From: an uncultured Brachyspira sp. | GTDB lineage: Bacteria > Spirochaetota > Brachyspiria > Brachyspirales > Brachyspiraceae | Length of the DNA stretch: 38,701 nt | Reading direction: 5' to 3' | Assembly: GCA_944392715.1 (NCBI GenBank) | Contig: CALXXQ010000060.1 | Coordinates: 1 to 38,701, forward strand | In this document: one piece after another, positions 24,330-33,721 of the stretch | Layout: the number at the start of each line of letters is the position of its first letter | How positions within the stretch are numbered: the stretch's first letter is position 1 | Translations under genes and position numbers: made by a program | Notes under the pieces: model-generated | Seen by the model: only the letters and a program-made list of their open reading frames with translations | Told to the model about the DNA's origin: nothing | The model's database searches: none

Positions 24330-26651
24330 TTATGTACAAGATTCGCAAACCTCTTCAAGTTCAAAATTGGATTTAGGGGTTTTCATATAATAAAGAGTTT
24401 TTAATCCTAAATCCATAGCATACTGAATATCTTCCCAAAGCTCTTTAGCAGAATCAGGTTTAACATAGTATAAATTTAATGATTGAGACTGATCTATATA
24501 TCTTTGTCTTACAGCAGCAAGCTCTATTATAGTCTTTGCAGGAATAGTCCAACATCTTTCATAATAATCTCTATTTTTCTTAATATTAGGTACTAGGCTA
24601 GGAAGCGTTTGTATTCCTTCTTCTATGAAAAATAAATCTACTATAGGTTCTATACTTTCAGTTGCAGATACGCTTTTTCCAGATGTAGCAGTAGGGGCTA
24701 TTGCACCATGGAATGAGAATCTCACCCCATTATTTTTTATACTCTCTGCAAGCTTATCCCATTTTTCTTTATCTATACTTACATTAAGATTATTCTTTTT
24801 ACTATTATTTAGTAATGATATATGAAATGGAGTAAGTCCGTCTTTCCATTTAGATTCATTGAAAGTCTTATAAGGTCCTCTCTCTCTAGCTAATATATTA
24901 GATGCTTCATATATATGATAATATAAATCATCAAAAACTTTATTTGTAAACTCCAAAGCTTCTTTATCAGTATATTTTATTTTATTTGAAGCAAGGAGAT
25001 TAGCATAATTGATAACTCCTATTCCTATAGGTCTATTCTTTTTATTTGCAATCTCTCCTTCTTTAACAGGATAGAATTGAGTATCTATAATATTATCGCA
25101 TCCTCTTAATAGAGTATAGCAGAATGATTTTTTCTTTTCTGGAGAGAAAGTTACCCAAGACATTAAATTCACAGAAACCAAATTACATATTCCTATCTCT
25201 CCGCTTTTCTTTCTTTGTACAATCTCATATTCTCCGTCTTCATTAATAACATATTTTTCTTTTATAAGTTTAGAAGGGTATGAAGGTATTACTATTTCCT
25301 GACAAAGGTTAGAAGCTCCTACAAATTTATTAACCATATTTTGTTCATTAATATTGTCCACAAATGTTAAATATAAATTTCCTGTTTCCTGTCTTACTTT
25401 TAATATTTGAAATAATAAATCTTTAGCTTTTATTTTCTTTTTTCTTATAGATGATTTGCTCTCATAATACATATAAGCAACATTAAATTTTTCTCCGTAT
25501 TCTTCATTTAAAAGAGGAGTTTCTTTAGGGTCAAATAAAGTTACATACCCATCTTTATTAACTCTTTCTCTAAATATATTGCTTATTCTAATAGAGTAAA
25601 CTAATTTTCTAGCTCTAGTATCTTCAGTACCCCCAGCATCTTTTAGCATAATCAAATCAAGTACATCTAAATGCCACCAAGGAAAAGTAACAACACAAGC
25701 TCCTTTACGAACTCCACCTTGATTGAATGATGATATAGTTTGCTCAACTCTTTTTATAAATGGTATAGGGCCGTCAGAACGTCCTCTATTAGTTTGTATT
25801 GTAGAGCCTGATGCCCTTATATATGAAGCATCATAGGCTATACCTCCTGAAAATTTTGAATATAATGCCATATTTCCATCTGTCTGATTCAAACTCCAAG
25901 TATCATCAGCAGGCGTATTTAATATACAGCTTGCTAATTGTGCTTTTATTGTCATACTATTTGCTATTCTAGGAGTGGCAAAAGTAATTTCATGCTTTGA
26001 AAGCATATCATAGGTTCTTTTTATATATTTTAGTCTTTCAGTTTTACTTATTTCTAATTTATCCTTATTTTCACCCTTATAATAATCATCATAAAATGAA
26101 AACATAGCAGCTACCATATATGTTATTTGAGGAAGCTCTAATTTTTTATTTCCTATGTTTTTGCAGTATTTTTTATAAAAGATAGCTAAACCTTTATATG
26201 TGAATAATAAATCTCTATTTGGATCTATCATAGAATTTATTTTATCTAATTCTTTATCAGTAAAAAGCTTTACAACATCTTTGTCATATATTTTATATTT
26301 TACGCCTTTTTTTAGGAAATTTTTTATATGAGGGTATGAACCTATTTTTTTAAGTCCGCATGTTTCTTTATATATTTTCATCAAATATAATTTTTCTGCT
26401 ATAGTGTCATATATAGGGTATAAAGGACTTATCATATTAACAGCTGTATTTATAAGCTCATCATATAATACTTCTATTTTCATTTTATCATTAATTTTTA
26501 TATTTAGCCCTTCAAGCAGCTGATTAGTGAAAGCCTCTTTTCCTTCAGTAGCCCAGTTTATGACTTTTCTTAATTTTTCCTCATTGAAAGGTTCTTCTCT
26601 TCCATCTCTTTTTATAATGATATGTTTTTTATCTTTTGTAAGTTCTATCAT
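24330..26651 (-). CDS. nrdA: Ribonucleoside-diphosphate reductase class I large subunit NrdA
   Basis: Reduces ribonucleotides to deoxyribonucleotides. The 773 residues start with an ATP-cone (HIIIKRDGREEPFNEEKLRK), the allosteric activity site. Catalytic residues are visible: the redox cysteine in ASCILNTPADD, the thiyl-radical cysteine in GEIGICNLVSVNL, its partner in LLRGCDNIIDTQ, the radical-relay tyrosines in LNLYYV, and the C-terminal shuttle pair CESC at the very end. It lies 41 bp downstream of nrdB, in the reverse of the common nrdAB order. Confidence 0.95.
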   Translation of the reverse strand: MIELTKDKKHIIIKRDGREEPFNEEKLRKVINWATEGKEAFTNQLLEGLNIKINDKMKIEVLYDELINTAVNMISPLYPIYDTIAEKLYLMKIYKETCGLKKIGSYPHIKNFLKKGVKYKIYDKDVVKLFTDKELDKINSMIDPNRDLLFTYKGLAIFYKKYCKNIGNKKLELPQITYMVAAMFSFYDDYYKGENKDKLEISKTERLKYIKRTYDMLSKHEITFATPRIANSMTIKAQLASCILNTPADDTWSLNQTDGNMALYSKFSGGIAYDASYIRASGSTIQTNRGRSDGPIPFIKRVEQTISSFNQGGVRKGACVVTFPWWHLDVLDLIMLKDAGGTEDTRARKLVYSIRISNIFRERVNKDGYVTLFDPKETPLLNEEYGEKFNVAYMYYESKSSIRKKKIKAKDLLFQILKVRQETGNLYLTFVDNINEQNMVNKFVGASNLCQEIVIPSYPSKLIKEKYVINEDGEYEIVQRKKSGEIGICNLVSVNLMSWVTFSPEKKKSFCYTLLRGCDNIIDTQFYPVKEGEIANKKNRPIGIGVINYANLLASNKIKYTDKEALEFTNKVFDDLYYHIYEASNILARERGPYKTFNESKWKDGLTPFHISLLNNSKKNNLNVSIDKEKWDKLAESIKNNGVRFSFHGAIAPTATSGKSVSATESIEPIVDLFFIEEGIQTLPSLVPNIKKNRDYYERCWTIPAKTIIELAAVRQRYIDQSQSLNLYYVKPDSAKELWEDIQYAMDLGLKTLYYMKTPKSNFELEEVCESCT

Positions 26652-26692
26652 AATATTACCCTAATAATTATTTTTATATTGAAAATAAAGTA

Positions 26693-27766
26693 TTATAAAT
26701 CGTTTTTCAAAGCACCTTTTTGATAAGATGTGTTAGTTGTTTCCTGTAAGGCAGCATTTTGTTTATTTATATCTCTATAGCTATTAAACCAATCTATAAT
26801 GTCAGACTTCTTCTCAGATAAATATTCAGTTTCTACTCCTATATCTTTTAATCTGATTCCAGCCCAATATTTAATAAAATGCTCGCTTACTGAAGAATTT
26901 ATTCCTGAAACTTCATATCCGTCAAAAAGATATTTTGCCCATTTGATTTCTTCTTTAACAGTATAATCAGTCATTTCAGCAGCTGTTTTATTATACCATC
27001 CATTATTAAATAGATGTGAAAACCCCTGATTTGAATCTTTTCTTAATATTGATAATAAATTCTTACCAGTAGGAACATGTACATTAAGTTCATCATGAGC
27101 TATTAATTTTATAGTTTTTGTAAATCCTGCTATTGCATTATCATAATTATTATTTATTGTAAAAGTTACAAGAAATGAAAAAGGAAATTTTATACTTTCA
27201 AGAAGATATATTCCTGTTAATAATTTTAGTATAGCCTGTTTTTTTTCATCCAATGTGGCATTAGAGTTTTCTAAATTACATAGTTCATCAACATTTCCAA
27301 ATAATTCAACTTCCTTTTCCATTCTATGTTTGACAAATTCATCATTATAAACTAAATCTAATGTATCTGTTGCCTCATGTCCGAATACTTCAGAAAGTCC
27401 GTAAGAATAGCTTTCAGCATGTATATTTTCTTCTATTGCTATTCTAGCATACAAAATAGACCATATTGAGCTTGTAACTATTCTATTCAATATAGATGAA
27501 AATCCGCTTGTAACTCCGCTGTCCATTAATGTTTGATATGCTATATTAAGTTTAAAAGCTCTCTGAGCACTTTCAGGCAAAGATGAGAATCTTGTTTTAT
27601 CTGATTTATAATCTACCTCTTTTGAAAACCATGTATTTCCTTCGCTTGCTTCTTTTAATTTTTTTGCTATTTCATGACTTACTGAATCTATCCTTATATA
27701 ATGTCCGAAATCCCCAAAGAAAATTTTTTCATTTTGAGGTTTTTTATCTATATCTACTACTTTCAT
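26693..27766 (-). CDS. nrdB: Ribonucleoside-diphosphate reductase class I small subunit NrdB
   Basis: Dimetal subunit that holds the tyrosyl radical for NrdA. In the 357 residues the ligand motifs can be traced: the first Asp in AYQTLMDSGV, Glu and His with the radical Tyr in EENIHAESY, and Glu in LLESIKFPFSFLV. The last motif reads AHDELNVHVP, with four residues from Glu to His instead of the usual three (DExxH), a small departure confirmed in the nucleotides. The Tyr at the radical position argues against a class Ic (Phe) enzyme. First gene of the nrdBA operon. Confidence 0.93.
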   Translation of the reverse strand: MKVVDIDKKPQNEKIFFGDFGHYIRIDSVSHEIAKKLKEASEGNTWFSKEVDYKSDKTRFSSLPESAQRAFKLNIAYQTLMDSGVTSGFSSILNRIVTSSIWSILYARIAIEENIHAESYSYGLSEVFGHEATDTLDLVYNDEFVKHRMEKEVELFGNVDELCNLENSNATLDEKKQAILKLLTGIYLLESIKFPFSFLVTFTINNNYDNAIAGFTKTIKLIAHDELNVHVPTGKNLLSILRKDSNQGFSHLFNNGWYNKTAAEMTDYTVKEEIKWAKYLFDGYEVSGINSSVSEHFIKYWAGIRLKDIGVETEYLSEKKSDIIDWFNSYRDINKQNAALQETTNTSYQKGALKNDL

Positions 27767-27821
27767 CTTTTCTCCGAAATTTTGTATAAAAACAAAAATT
27801 AAATGTATAATTTAATTAGGT

Positions 27822-27850
27822 ATTCTAATTTTCTTTTTTATATTTGTCAA
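27822..27850 (-). promoter_or_regulatory. Promoter of nrdBA
   Basis: TTGACA (27850-27845) and TAGAAT (27827-27822) on the - strand with a 17-bp spacer, about 55 bp before nrdB. I saw no convincing pair of NrdR boxes. Confidence 0.75.
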
Positions 27851-27919
27851 GGATATATTTTCATTTATTTTATATTTTATAATACATATAATACTATTGA
27901 ATATATAATAAATTTGCTA

Positions 27920-27948
27920 TTTACTGAAATTTAATATTGTGATAGAAT
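27920..27948 (+). promoter_or_regulatory. Possible promoter of the dipeptidase operon
   Basis: TTTACT (27920-27925) and TAGAAT (27943-27948), spacer 17 bp, with a roughly 120-base AT-rich leader before the start codon at 28071. The -35 is weak (4 of 6). Nothing else was recognised between nrdB and this gene. Confidence 0.45.
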
Positions 27949-28070
27949 AGAACAATTAGTAATATATTGTATTATTTGTAATGATATGATTATTATTTAA
28001 CAGGTAATTAAAATATATTGTTTTTTAATTAAATGAATATTGTATTTTAAACAATTTTAAGGAGTTTCAT

Positions 28071-29510
28071 ATGTTTTTAATCAATTTTGACGGGCTTGAT
28101 TCGAAAGAAGTTTTTAGATGGTTTTCTGAAATGAGTAAAATTCCTAGAGAATCCGGACATGAAAAAGAAATTAGCGATTTTTTAGTAAAATTTGCTAAAG
28201 ACAGAAATTTAGAAGTTTATCAGGACAAAGAAAATAATGTCATTATGAAAAAGAAAGCTTCAAAAGGATATGAGAATATAAAACCTATAATTATTCAAGG
28301 ACATATGGACATGGTTTGTGAAAAAACAAAAGAGTCCAAACATGATTTTAGAAAAGATCCTATAGAATTAATAGTAGAAGGTGATATATTGAGAGCTAAT
28401 GATACTACATTAGGAGGAGATGATGGAATTGCAGTTTCTATGGGACTTGCTTTGATGGATTCTAAAGATATTGAGCATCCTGCATTAGAATTATTAGTTA
28501 CAACAGCTGAAGAAACAGGAATGGATGGAGCATCTGCTGTTACAGGCGAGCATTTAGAGGGAAAAACTCTTATAAATATAGATGCTGAAGAAGAGGGGGT
28601 ATTTTTAGTAAGCTGTGCTGGAGGACTTAATACTCTAGTTGATTTTGATATAAAAAAAGAGGCTAATAATAATGAAACATTAAAGATAGAAATTTCAGGA
28701 CTTAAAGGTGGACATTCTGGAATAGAGATAAATAATCAAAGAGCAAATGCTATTAAAGTTTTGGGAAGACTTTTATATGCTGTAAAAAATGATATAAATA
28801 TTGTTTGTATAGAAGGCGGAGCAAAACATAATGCTATAGCTAAGCATGCTGATGCTGTTATAGCTGCAAAGGATATAAATAAAGTAAAATCTGTTATAGA
28901 AGAAGCTGCTAAGAATATAAAATCTGAATATAGAGTTGAAGATCCTGATTTGAAAATTGTAGTTTCTAAATCTGATAATGCAAAAGAATGCTATACAAAA
29001 GAATTAAGCAGTAATATTATAGATTTTATGATGCTTTCTCCAGATGGTGTTCTTTATATGAGCAGAGATATTGAAGGCTTGGTTCAGACAAGTGCTAATA
29101 ATGGAGTATTAAAAGAAGAAAATAATAAATTAACTTTTACAATATCTATAAGAAGTTCTGTTGCAAGCTCATCAAATGAAATAGCTTTAAGAGTTGAATC
29201 TGCCGCATCAAGAACAAATGCTAATTGCAAAAGAACTAGCGAGTACCCTGCTTGGGAATATGATGCCAATTCTAAAGTAAAAGATATAGCTCTTCAGGCA
29301 TACAAAAAAATTACAGGAAAGGATGCTAAAATAGAAGCTATACATGCTGGTTTGGAATGCGGCATATTGAAAAAGCCTTTAGCTGATGTTGATATGATTA
29401 GTATGGGACCTAATATTTGGGATGTTCATACTCCTAAAGAGCATTTGAGTATATCATCAGTTGATAGAATGTGGAAGGTTTTAAAAGAGCTTATTGTAAA
29501 TGTAAAATAA
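28071..29510 (+). CDS. pepD: Xaa-His dipeptidase (aminoacyl-histidine dipeptidase, PepD/M20C)
   Basis: Zinc aminopeptidase of family M20C that cleaves dipeptides such as carnosine in the cytoplasm. The 479 residues match the family. Metal and catalytic residues are intact: IIQGHMDMVCEK (about 74-85), the bridging Asp in TLGGDDGIAVSMG, the catalytic pair in TTAEETGMDGAS, NIDAEEEGVFLVSCAGG, and the dimerisation-domain GLKGGHSGIEI. The C-terminal IHAGLECG and GPNIWDVHTPKEHLSI supply the last ligands. AAGGAG precedes the start. The oligopeptide transporter downstream would feed it. Confidence 0.94.
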   Translation: MFLINFDGLDSKEVFRWFSEMSKIPRESGHEKEISDFLVKFAKDRNLEVYQDKENNVIMKKKASKGYENIKPIIIQGHMDMVCEKTKESKHDFRKDPIELIVEGDILRANDTTLGGDDGIAVSMGLALMDSKDIEHPALELLVTTAEETGMDGASAVTGEHLEGKTLINIDAEEEGVFLVSCAGGLNTLVDFDIKKEANNNETLKIEISGLKGGHSGIEINNQRANAIKVLGRLLYAVKNDINIVCIEGGAKHNAIAKHADAVIAAKDINKVKSVIEEAAKNIKSEYRVEDPDLKIVVSKSDNAKECYTKELSSNIIDFMMLSPDGVLYMSRDIEGLVQTSANNGVLKEENNKLTFTISIRSSVASSSNEIALRVESAASRTNANCKRTSEYPAWEYDANSKVKDIALQAYKKITGKDAKIEAIHAGLECGILKKPLADVDMISMGPNIWDVHTPKEHLSISSVDRMWKVLKELIVNVK

Positions 29511-29578
29511 TACATATAGTTAAAATATTAAAATTTTTTATTTATGAAAGTACTGAAAATAATTTTTAAGGAAATAAT

Positions 29579-31513
29579 ATGTCTGATTTAAACCAAAATT
29601 CTAGAAAACTTTCAAAAGATGCTTATGGAGGCATAAAAGGCGAGGACTATGTACCATTTATTCCAGCAACTGTAGTTATGCCAGAAATGACAGGTTATTC
29701 AATAATACTAGGTATTTTATTTGCTGTACTTTTTGCTGCTGCTAATACATATTTAGGTTTAAAAGTAGGTTTAACAATATCAGCAGGTATTCCAGGAGCT
29801 ATACTTGCTACAGGTTTATTCAAAGCATTTTTTAAGAGAAATAATATTTTAGAAGCGAATTTTACTGCATCATTAGCCGCTGTAGGAGAGTCAATAGCTG
29901 GAGGAATAATATTTATACTTCCTGCTTTAATTTTATTTGGAATGGGACTTTCTATGTTTACTGTTATAATAGTAACTATAATAGGCGGTTTTATGGGCTG
30001 TTATTTTATTACACCTGTAAGAAAATATTTAATAGTTGAAGAGCATGGTTCTTTAGTATATCCAGAATCTATGGCACAGTCTGAAGTTTTAGTTATAGGA
30101 AGCGAAGGCGGAAAAGGCTTTAAATATATGGTAACAGGTATAATAACAGGAATGTTTTATAAACTGTTTTCAGGCGGATTTGGATTTTGGAAAGAGAGTG
30201 CAACTTATATAATTAAACCCTATGAAAAAACTATGATAGGTATAGATACTTTAGCCTCTCTTTTAGGAGTTGGTTTTATCATAGGTCTTGAAACATCATC
30301 TCTTATGTTTGCAGGCGGTATAGTTGCTTGGCTTGGACTTATACCATTAATAAAATATTTCGGTAATTTTATACCAACTGCTGTTTTCCCTTCATCAGTA
30401 CCTATTTCTGAAATGTCTGCTCAGGAAGTTTGGGGAAGTTATATAAGGTATATTGGTGCTGGTGCAGTTGCTATGGGCGGCTTCATTTCTTTAGCTAAAT
30501 CTATGCCTACAATTATTAGTTCTTTCCAAAAATCATTATCTGGTATGGCTGGAGGAGAACATAATCTTTCTAAAAATACAGACAGAATAAATCAAGATGC
30601 TCCTATTATATGGCTTATTACTGCTGCTATATTTGGATTTTTAGCTACTTGGCTTGTACCAAGTATTGGCGGCGGAATAATAGGCGGAATATTAGCTGTA
30701 ATATTCTGTTTCTTCTTTGCTGTTGTATCAGCTAGAATGGTTGGAGTAATTGGTGCAAGTAATAATCCTGTTTCAGGTATGACTATAGCTACTCTTTTAA
30801 TAGTTGCTACAGTATTTAAATTAACTGGAAATGTTGGCGAAGAGGGAATAAGAATGTCTCTTTTAGTTTGCGGTATAGTTTGCGTATCTACTGCTGTTGC
30901 TGGAGGGGTTGCTCAATCATTGAAAGCTACTTATATAATAGGAGGAACACCTAAAAAGATTCAATTAGGTATGTTTATAGCATTAGGTATTGCTTCTATT
31001 GGAGCAGGTGCTACAGTTATACTTATGCAAAAAGCTTATGGTATAGGTTCTGATGCAGTTCCAGCTCCGCAGGCTACTTTAATGAAATTGATAGTAGAAG
31101 GTATAATGACTGCTAAGCTTCCTTGGACTTTGGTTATAATAGGTACTGCTATTGCTATATTCTGTGCTATAGCTAAACTTCCTATACTTGCTGTTGCTTT
31201 AGGTTTATATTTACCTATTACTTTAAGTACTGCAATATTTGTAGGGGGTATTGTTAGAAAACTTGTTGAGATAAAATTCAAAAATAATGAAGAAGAAAAA
31301 ACTGAGGCTACAGAAAAAGGTATATTACTTGCTTCTGGTTTGGTTGCTGGCGATGCTATTCTTGGAATATTTATAGGAATAATGGCTGCTTTGAATATAT
31401 CTATTAATTTCGGAGCTAATATTGTTCCTCAAAGCAATTTAATTACTTTTATAATATTTGCTCTATTCTGTATTTGGATGTATAAATATACTGTAGGCAA
31501 GGATAAAAGATAA
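29579..31513 (+). CDS. OPT-family oligopeptide transporter
   Basis: Inner-membrane transporter of the oligopeptide transporter (OPT) superfamily, 644 residues with about 15 hydrophobic segments. Family features are TYLGLKVGLTISAGIPGAIL in the first segments, EEHGSLVYPESMAQSEVLVI, GASNNPVSGMTIATL in the middle, and AVALGLYLPITLSTAIFVGG near the C-terminus. Directly downstream of pepD (68 bp), so peptides are the likely substrate, although related proteins carry metal chelates. It ends 7 bases before the start of the PqqD-like gene. Confidence 0.92.
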   Translation: MSDLNQNSRKLSKDAYGGIKGEDYVPFIPATVVMPEMTGYSIILGILFAVLFAAANTYLGLKVGLTISAGIPGAILATGLFKAFFKRNNILEANFTASLAAVGESIAGGIIFILPALILFGMGLSMFTVIIVTIIGGFMGCYFITPVRKYLIVEEHGSLVYPESMAQSEVLVIGSEGGKGFKYMVTGIITGMFYKLFSGGFGFWKESATYIIKPYEKTMIGIDTLASLLGVGFIIGLETSSLMFAGGIVAWLGLIPLIKYFGNFIPTAVFPSSVPISEMSAQEVWGSYIRYIGAGAVAMGGFISLAKSMPTIISSFQKSLSGMAGGEHNLSKNTDRINQDAPIIWLITAAIFGFLATWLVPSIGGGIIGGILAVIFCFFFAVVSARMVGVIGASNNPVSGMTIATLLIVATVFKLTGNVGEEGIRMSLLVCGIVCVSTAVAGGVAQSLKATYIIGGTPKKIQLGMFIALGIASIGAGATVILMQKAYGIGSDAVPAPQATLMKLIVEGIMTAKLPWTLVIIGTAIAIFCAIAKLPILAVALGLYLPITLSTAIFVGGIVRKLVEIKFKNNEEEKTEATEKGILLASGLVAGDAILGIFIGIMAALNISINFGANIVPQSNLITFIIFALFCIWMYKYTVGKDKR

Positions 31514-31520
31514 ATTATTT

Positions 31521-31934
31521 ATGAATAATAAGAATGATAATATATTGGATAATTTTTTAAAAGAAAAGGATGAGCATAACTTTGTACTTTATGTTCCTGA
31601 AATAATTCATACTAATTGGAAAATTAATGAAAACGGCAGAGTATTGCTTATATTGAAGAGTCATAATCCAATAACAAAAATATCTTCTTGGCTTTTAAAA
31701 AAGAAAATTAATAAGGATATAGAATTTGATGAGCTTTCTACATCTGCATGGCTTAGTATTGACGGTGAGAGATGTATATTTGAAATAGCTAGGCTTCAAA
31801 AAACTAAGACAGATGATACTTTTAAGGAAGCTCTTATAAGACTTATACAATTTACTCATTATATCGCAAAAAGAAGATGGATAAGATATAAAAAAGTAAA
31901 AAATAAAGAGGAAGTTGATACTAGTAAACTTTAA
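31521..31934 (+). CDS. PqqD-like small protein
   Basis: A 137-residue protein. Residues about 70-120 (FDELSTSAWLSIDGERCIFE, then IARLQ and a helical C-terminus) follow the winged-helix PqqD pattern of a hydrophobic helix, a W-x-x-I-D-G turn and a helix. PqqD-type domains usually bind leader peptides for peptide-modifying enzymes, but no radical-SAM partner or precursor peptide is seen nearby. The N-terminal part (NFVLYVPEIIHTNWKINENG) may be an extra strand. It is tightly coupled to the OPT transporter. The family assignment is from pattern only. Confidence 0.55.
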   Translation: MNNKNDNILDNFLKEKDEHNFVLYVPEIIHTNWKINENGRVLLILKSHNPITKISSWLLKKKINKDIEFDELSTSAWLSIDGERCIFEIARLQKTKTDDTFKEALIRLIQFTHYIAKRRWIRYKKVKNKEEVDTSKL

Positions 31935-32003
31935 TATTAGGTATTGTTTTTATTAATATATTAATATATATTTAATATTATATTTATATATTTGGAGTTG
32001 CGT

Positions 32004-32918
32004 ATGATATATAATAGTATACTTGATTTAATAGGAAATACTCCTATAGTAAGACTAAAAAATATTGAGTCAAAATTTGGTCTATGTGAAAATATAGAAT
32101 TATATGCAAAAGTAGAGAAAAATAATCCCGCAGGTTCAGTAAAAGATAGAGCAGTTAAACAAATAATTCTAGATTTATTCAAAGAAGGTAAATTAAAAGA
32201 AGGTTCTACTATAATAGAACCTACTTCAGGCAATACAGGTATTGCTATGGCTGCTATTGGAAGATATTTGAAGCTTAATGTTATAATAGTTATGCCTTCA
32301 TCTATGTCTGAAGAAAGAAGAAAATTAATAAGAGATTATGGTGCAAAATTAGAATTAGTTGATGGAGGTATGAGTGTTGCAGTTGAAAGAGCCAATCAAT
32401 TAAATAAAGAGATACCTGATTCTTTAATACCTGGTCAATTTGTTAATAAATCTAATCCTATGGCACATTATACTACAACAGCTCCTGAAATATTTAATGA
32501 TATGGCTGATGTAGATTATATTTTTGCAGGAATAGGAACAGGCGGTACTGTAACTGGTATAGGAAGATATATAAAAGATAATAATAAAAATACTAAAGTT
32601 ATAGGTATAGAACCAGAAGCATCTCCTCTTCTTACAAAAGGTAAAGCAGCACCTCATAAAATACAAGGTATAGGGGCAAATTTTGTTCCTGAAATTTTGG
32701 ATTTAAGTGTTGTGGAAAAAGTATTGGATATATCTAATGAAGATGCTATAAATACAGCTAGAGAAATATGCTTTAATGAAGGCTTATTGGTTGGAATATC
32801 TTCTGGAGCTTGTGTTTATGGAGCTTTAGATTTTTCAAAGCAGCTAAATGATACGGGTAAAAAAATAAAGATGCTTTGTATTTTACCTGATACAGGTGAG
32901 AGATATACTTGGAATTAA
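32004..32918 (+). CDS. cysK: Cysteine synthase (O-acetylserine sulfhydrylase) CysK
   Basis: PLP enzyme that makes cysteine from O-acetylserine and sulfide. In the 304 residues the PLP lysine lies in NPAGSVKDRAVKQ, followed by PTSGNTGIAMAAIGR (phosphate loop) and the Gly-rich cofactor cradle GIGTGGTVTGIGRYIKD. The substrate-induced loop and C-terminus end in PDTGERYTWN, slightly different from the common ERYLST. Start at 32004 (ATG) with TTTGGAG upstream. It precedes cysE by 11 bp, a compact two-gene cysteine operon. Confidence 0.95.
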   Translation: MIYNSILDLIGNTPIVRLKNIESKFGLCENIELYAKVEKNNPAGSVKDRAVKQIILDLFKEGKLKEGSTIIEPTSGNTGIAMAAIGRYLKLNVIIVMPSSMSEERRKLIRDYGAKLELVDGGMSVAVERANQLNKEIPDSLIPGQFVNKSNPMAHYTTTAPEIFNDMADVDYIFAGIGTGGTVTGIGRYIKDNNKNTKVIGIEPEASPLLTKGKAAPHKIQGIGANFVPEILDLSVVEKVLDISNEDAINTAREICFNEGLLVGISSGACVYGALDFSKQLNDTGKKIKMLCILPDTGERYTWN

Positions 32919-32929
32919 AAGGATATTTT

Positions 32930-33658
32930 ATGAAACTTAAAACTTTTAATGAATTACCTAATCAAAAAGATATTAAAGACATAGTTAAACTTATTAGAGA
33001 TTATGCTTTTCCTAACTTTTTCAGAGAAAGTCCAAATAGAGATATAGTAAAAAAAAGTATAGCAAAACTTTATATGAAAATAGTTACTGATGATTCTTCA
33101 TTATTAGATTTTATAGAACAGATGGACGATATAACATTGAGTTTAGAGAAAGATTTAGAATTCTTTTTTGAATCAGATCCAGCTTCAAAATCTTATGATG
33201 AGATAGTATTAACATATCCAGGTTTTAGAGCAATTTTCCATTATAGAATAGCTCATATATTTTATAATCAAAAAGAATATTTAATAGCAAGAACAATATC
33301 TGAACTTGCTCATTCAAAAACAGGTATAGATATTCATCCTGGTGCTACTATAGAAGATTCATTTTTTATAGATCATGGTACAGGAACTGTTATAGGGGAA
33401 ACTACTGTAATTGGTCATCATGTTAAGATATATCAGGGTGTAACTTTAGGGGCATTATCATTAACTAATGGAAGAACTTTGGAAGGACAAAAAAGACATC
33501 CTACGGTTTGTAATCATGTTACAATATATGCTAATGCTTCTATATTTGGAGGCAATACGGTTATAGGAGAAAATGCTATAATAGGAGCTAACTGTATAGT
33601 TTTAGAATCTGTAGAAGAAAATAGAAAAGTAACTATTAATGATAATATGGATTTATAA
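32930..33658 (+). CDS. cysE: Serine O-acetyltransferase CysE
   Basis: Acetylates serine with acetyl-CoA, the step before CysK. The 242 residues have an N-terminal helical domain (about 1-125) and a left-handed beta-helix of hexapeptide repeats: IDIHPGATIEDSFFIDHGTG, VIGETTVIGHHVKIYQGVTL and IFGGNTVIGENAIIGANCIV. The active-site HGTG is present. The C-terminus is short after the last coil and lacks the usual terminal Ile or a clear CysK-binding tail, ending NDNMDL. The start at 32930 has AAAAGGA 6 bases upstream; the frame opens earlier inside cysK. Confidence 0.93.
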   Translation: MKLKTFNELPNQKDIKDIVKLIRDYAFPNFFRESPNRDIVKKSIAKLYMKIVTDDSSLLDFIEQMDDITLSLEKDLEFFFESDPASKSYDEIVLTYPGFRAIFHYRIAHIFYNQKEYLIARTISELAHSKTGIDIHPGATIEDSFFIDHGTGTVIGETTVIGHHVKIYQGVTLGALSLTNGRTLEGQKRHPTVCNHVTIYANASIFGGNTVIGENAIIGANCIVLESVEENRKVTINDNMDL

Positions 33659-33676
33659 TAATAAAAATATTCATAA

Positions 33677-33711
33677 ATAAAAGCCCGCATTATTAAAACG
33701 CGGGCTTTTAT
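33677..33711. terminator. Bidirectional terminator between cysE and the outer-membrane protein gene
   Basis: ATAAAAGCCCGC (33677-33688) and GCGGGCTTTTAT (33700-33711) form a perfect 12-bp stem with an 11-base loop, with A/T runs on both sides. It lies between converging genes. Confidence 0.93.
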
Positions 33712-33721
33712 ATTTATATAA

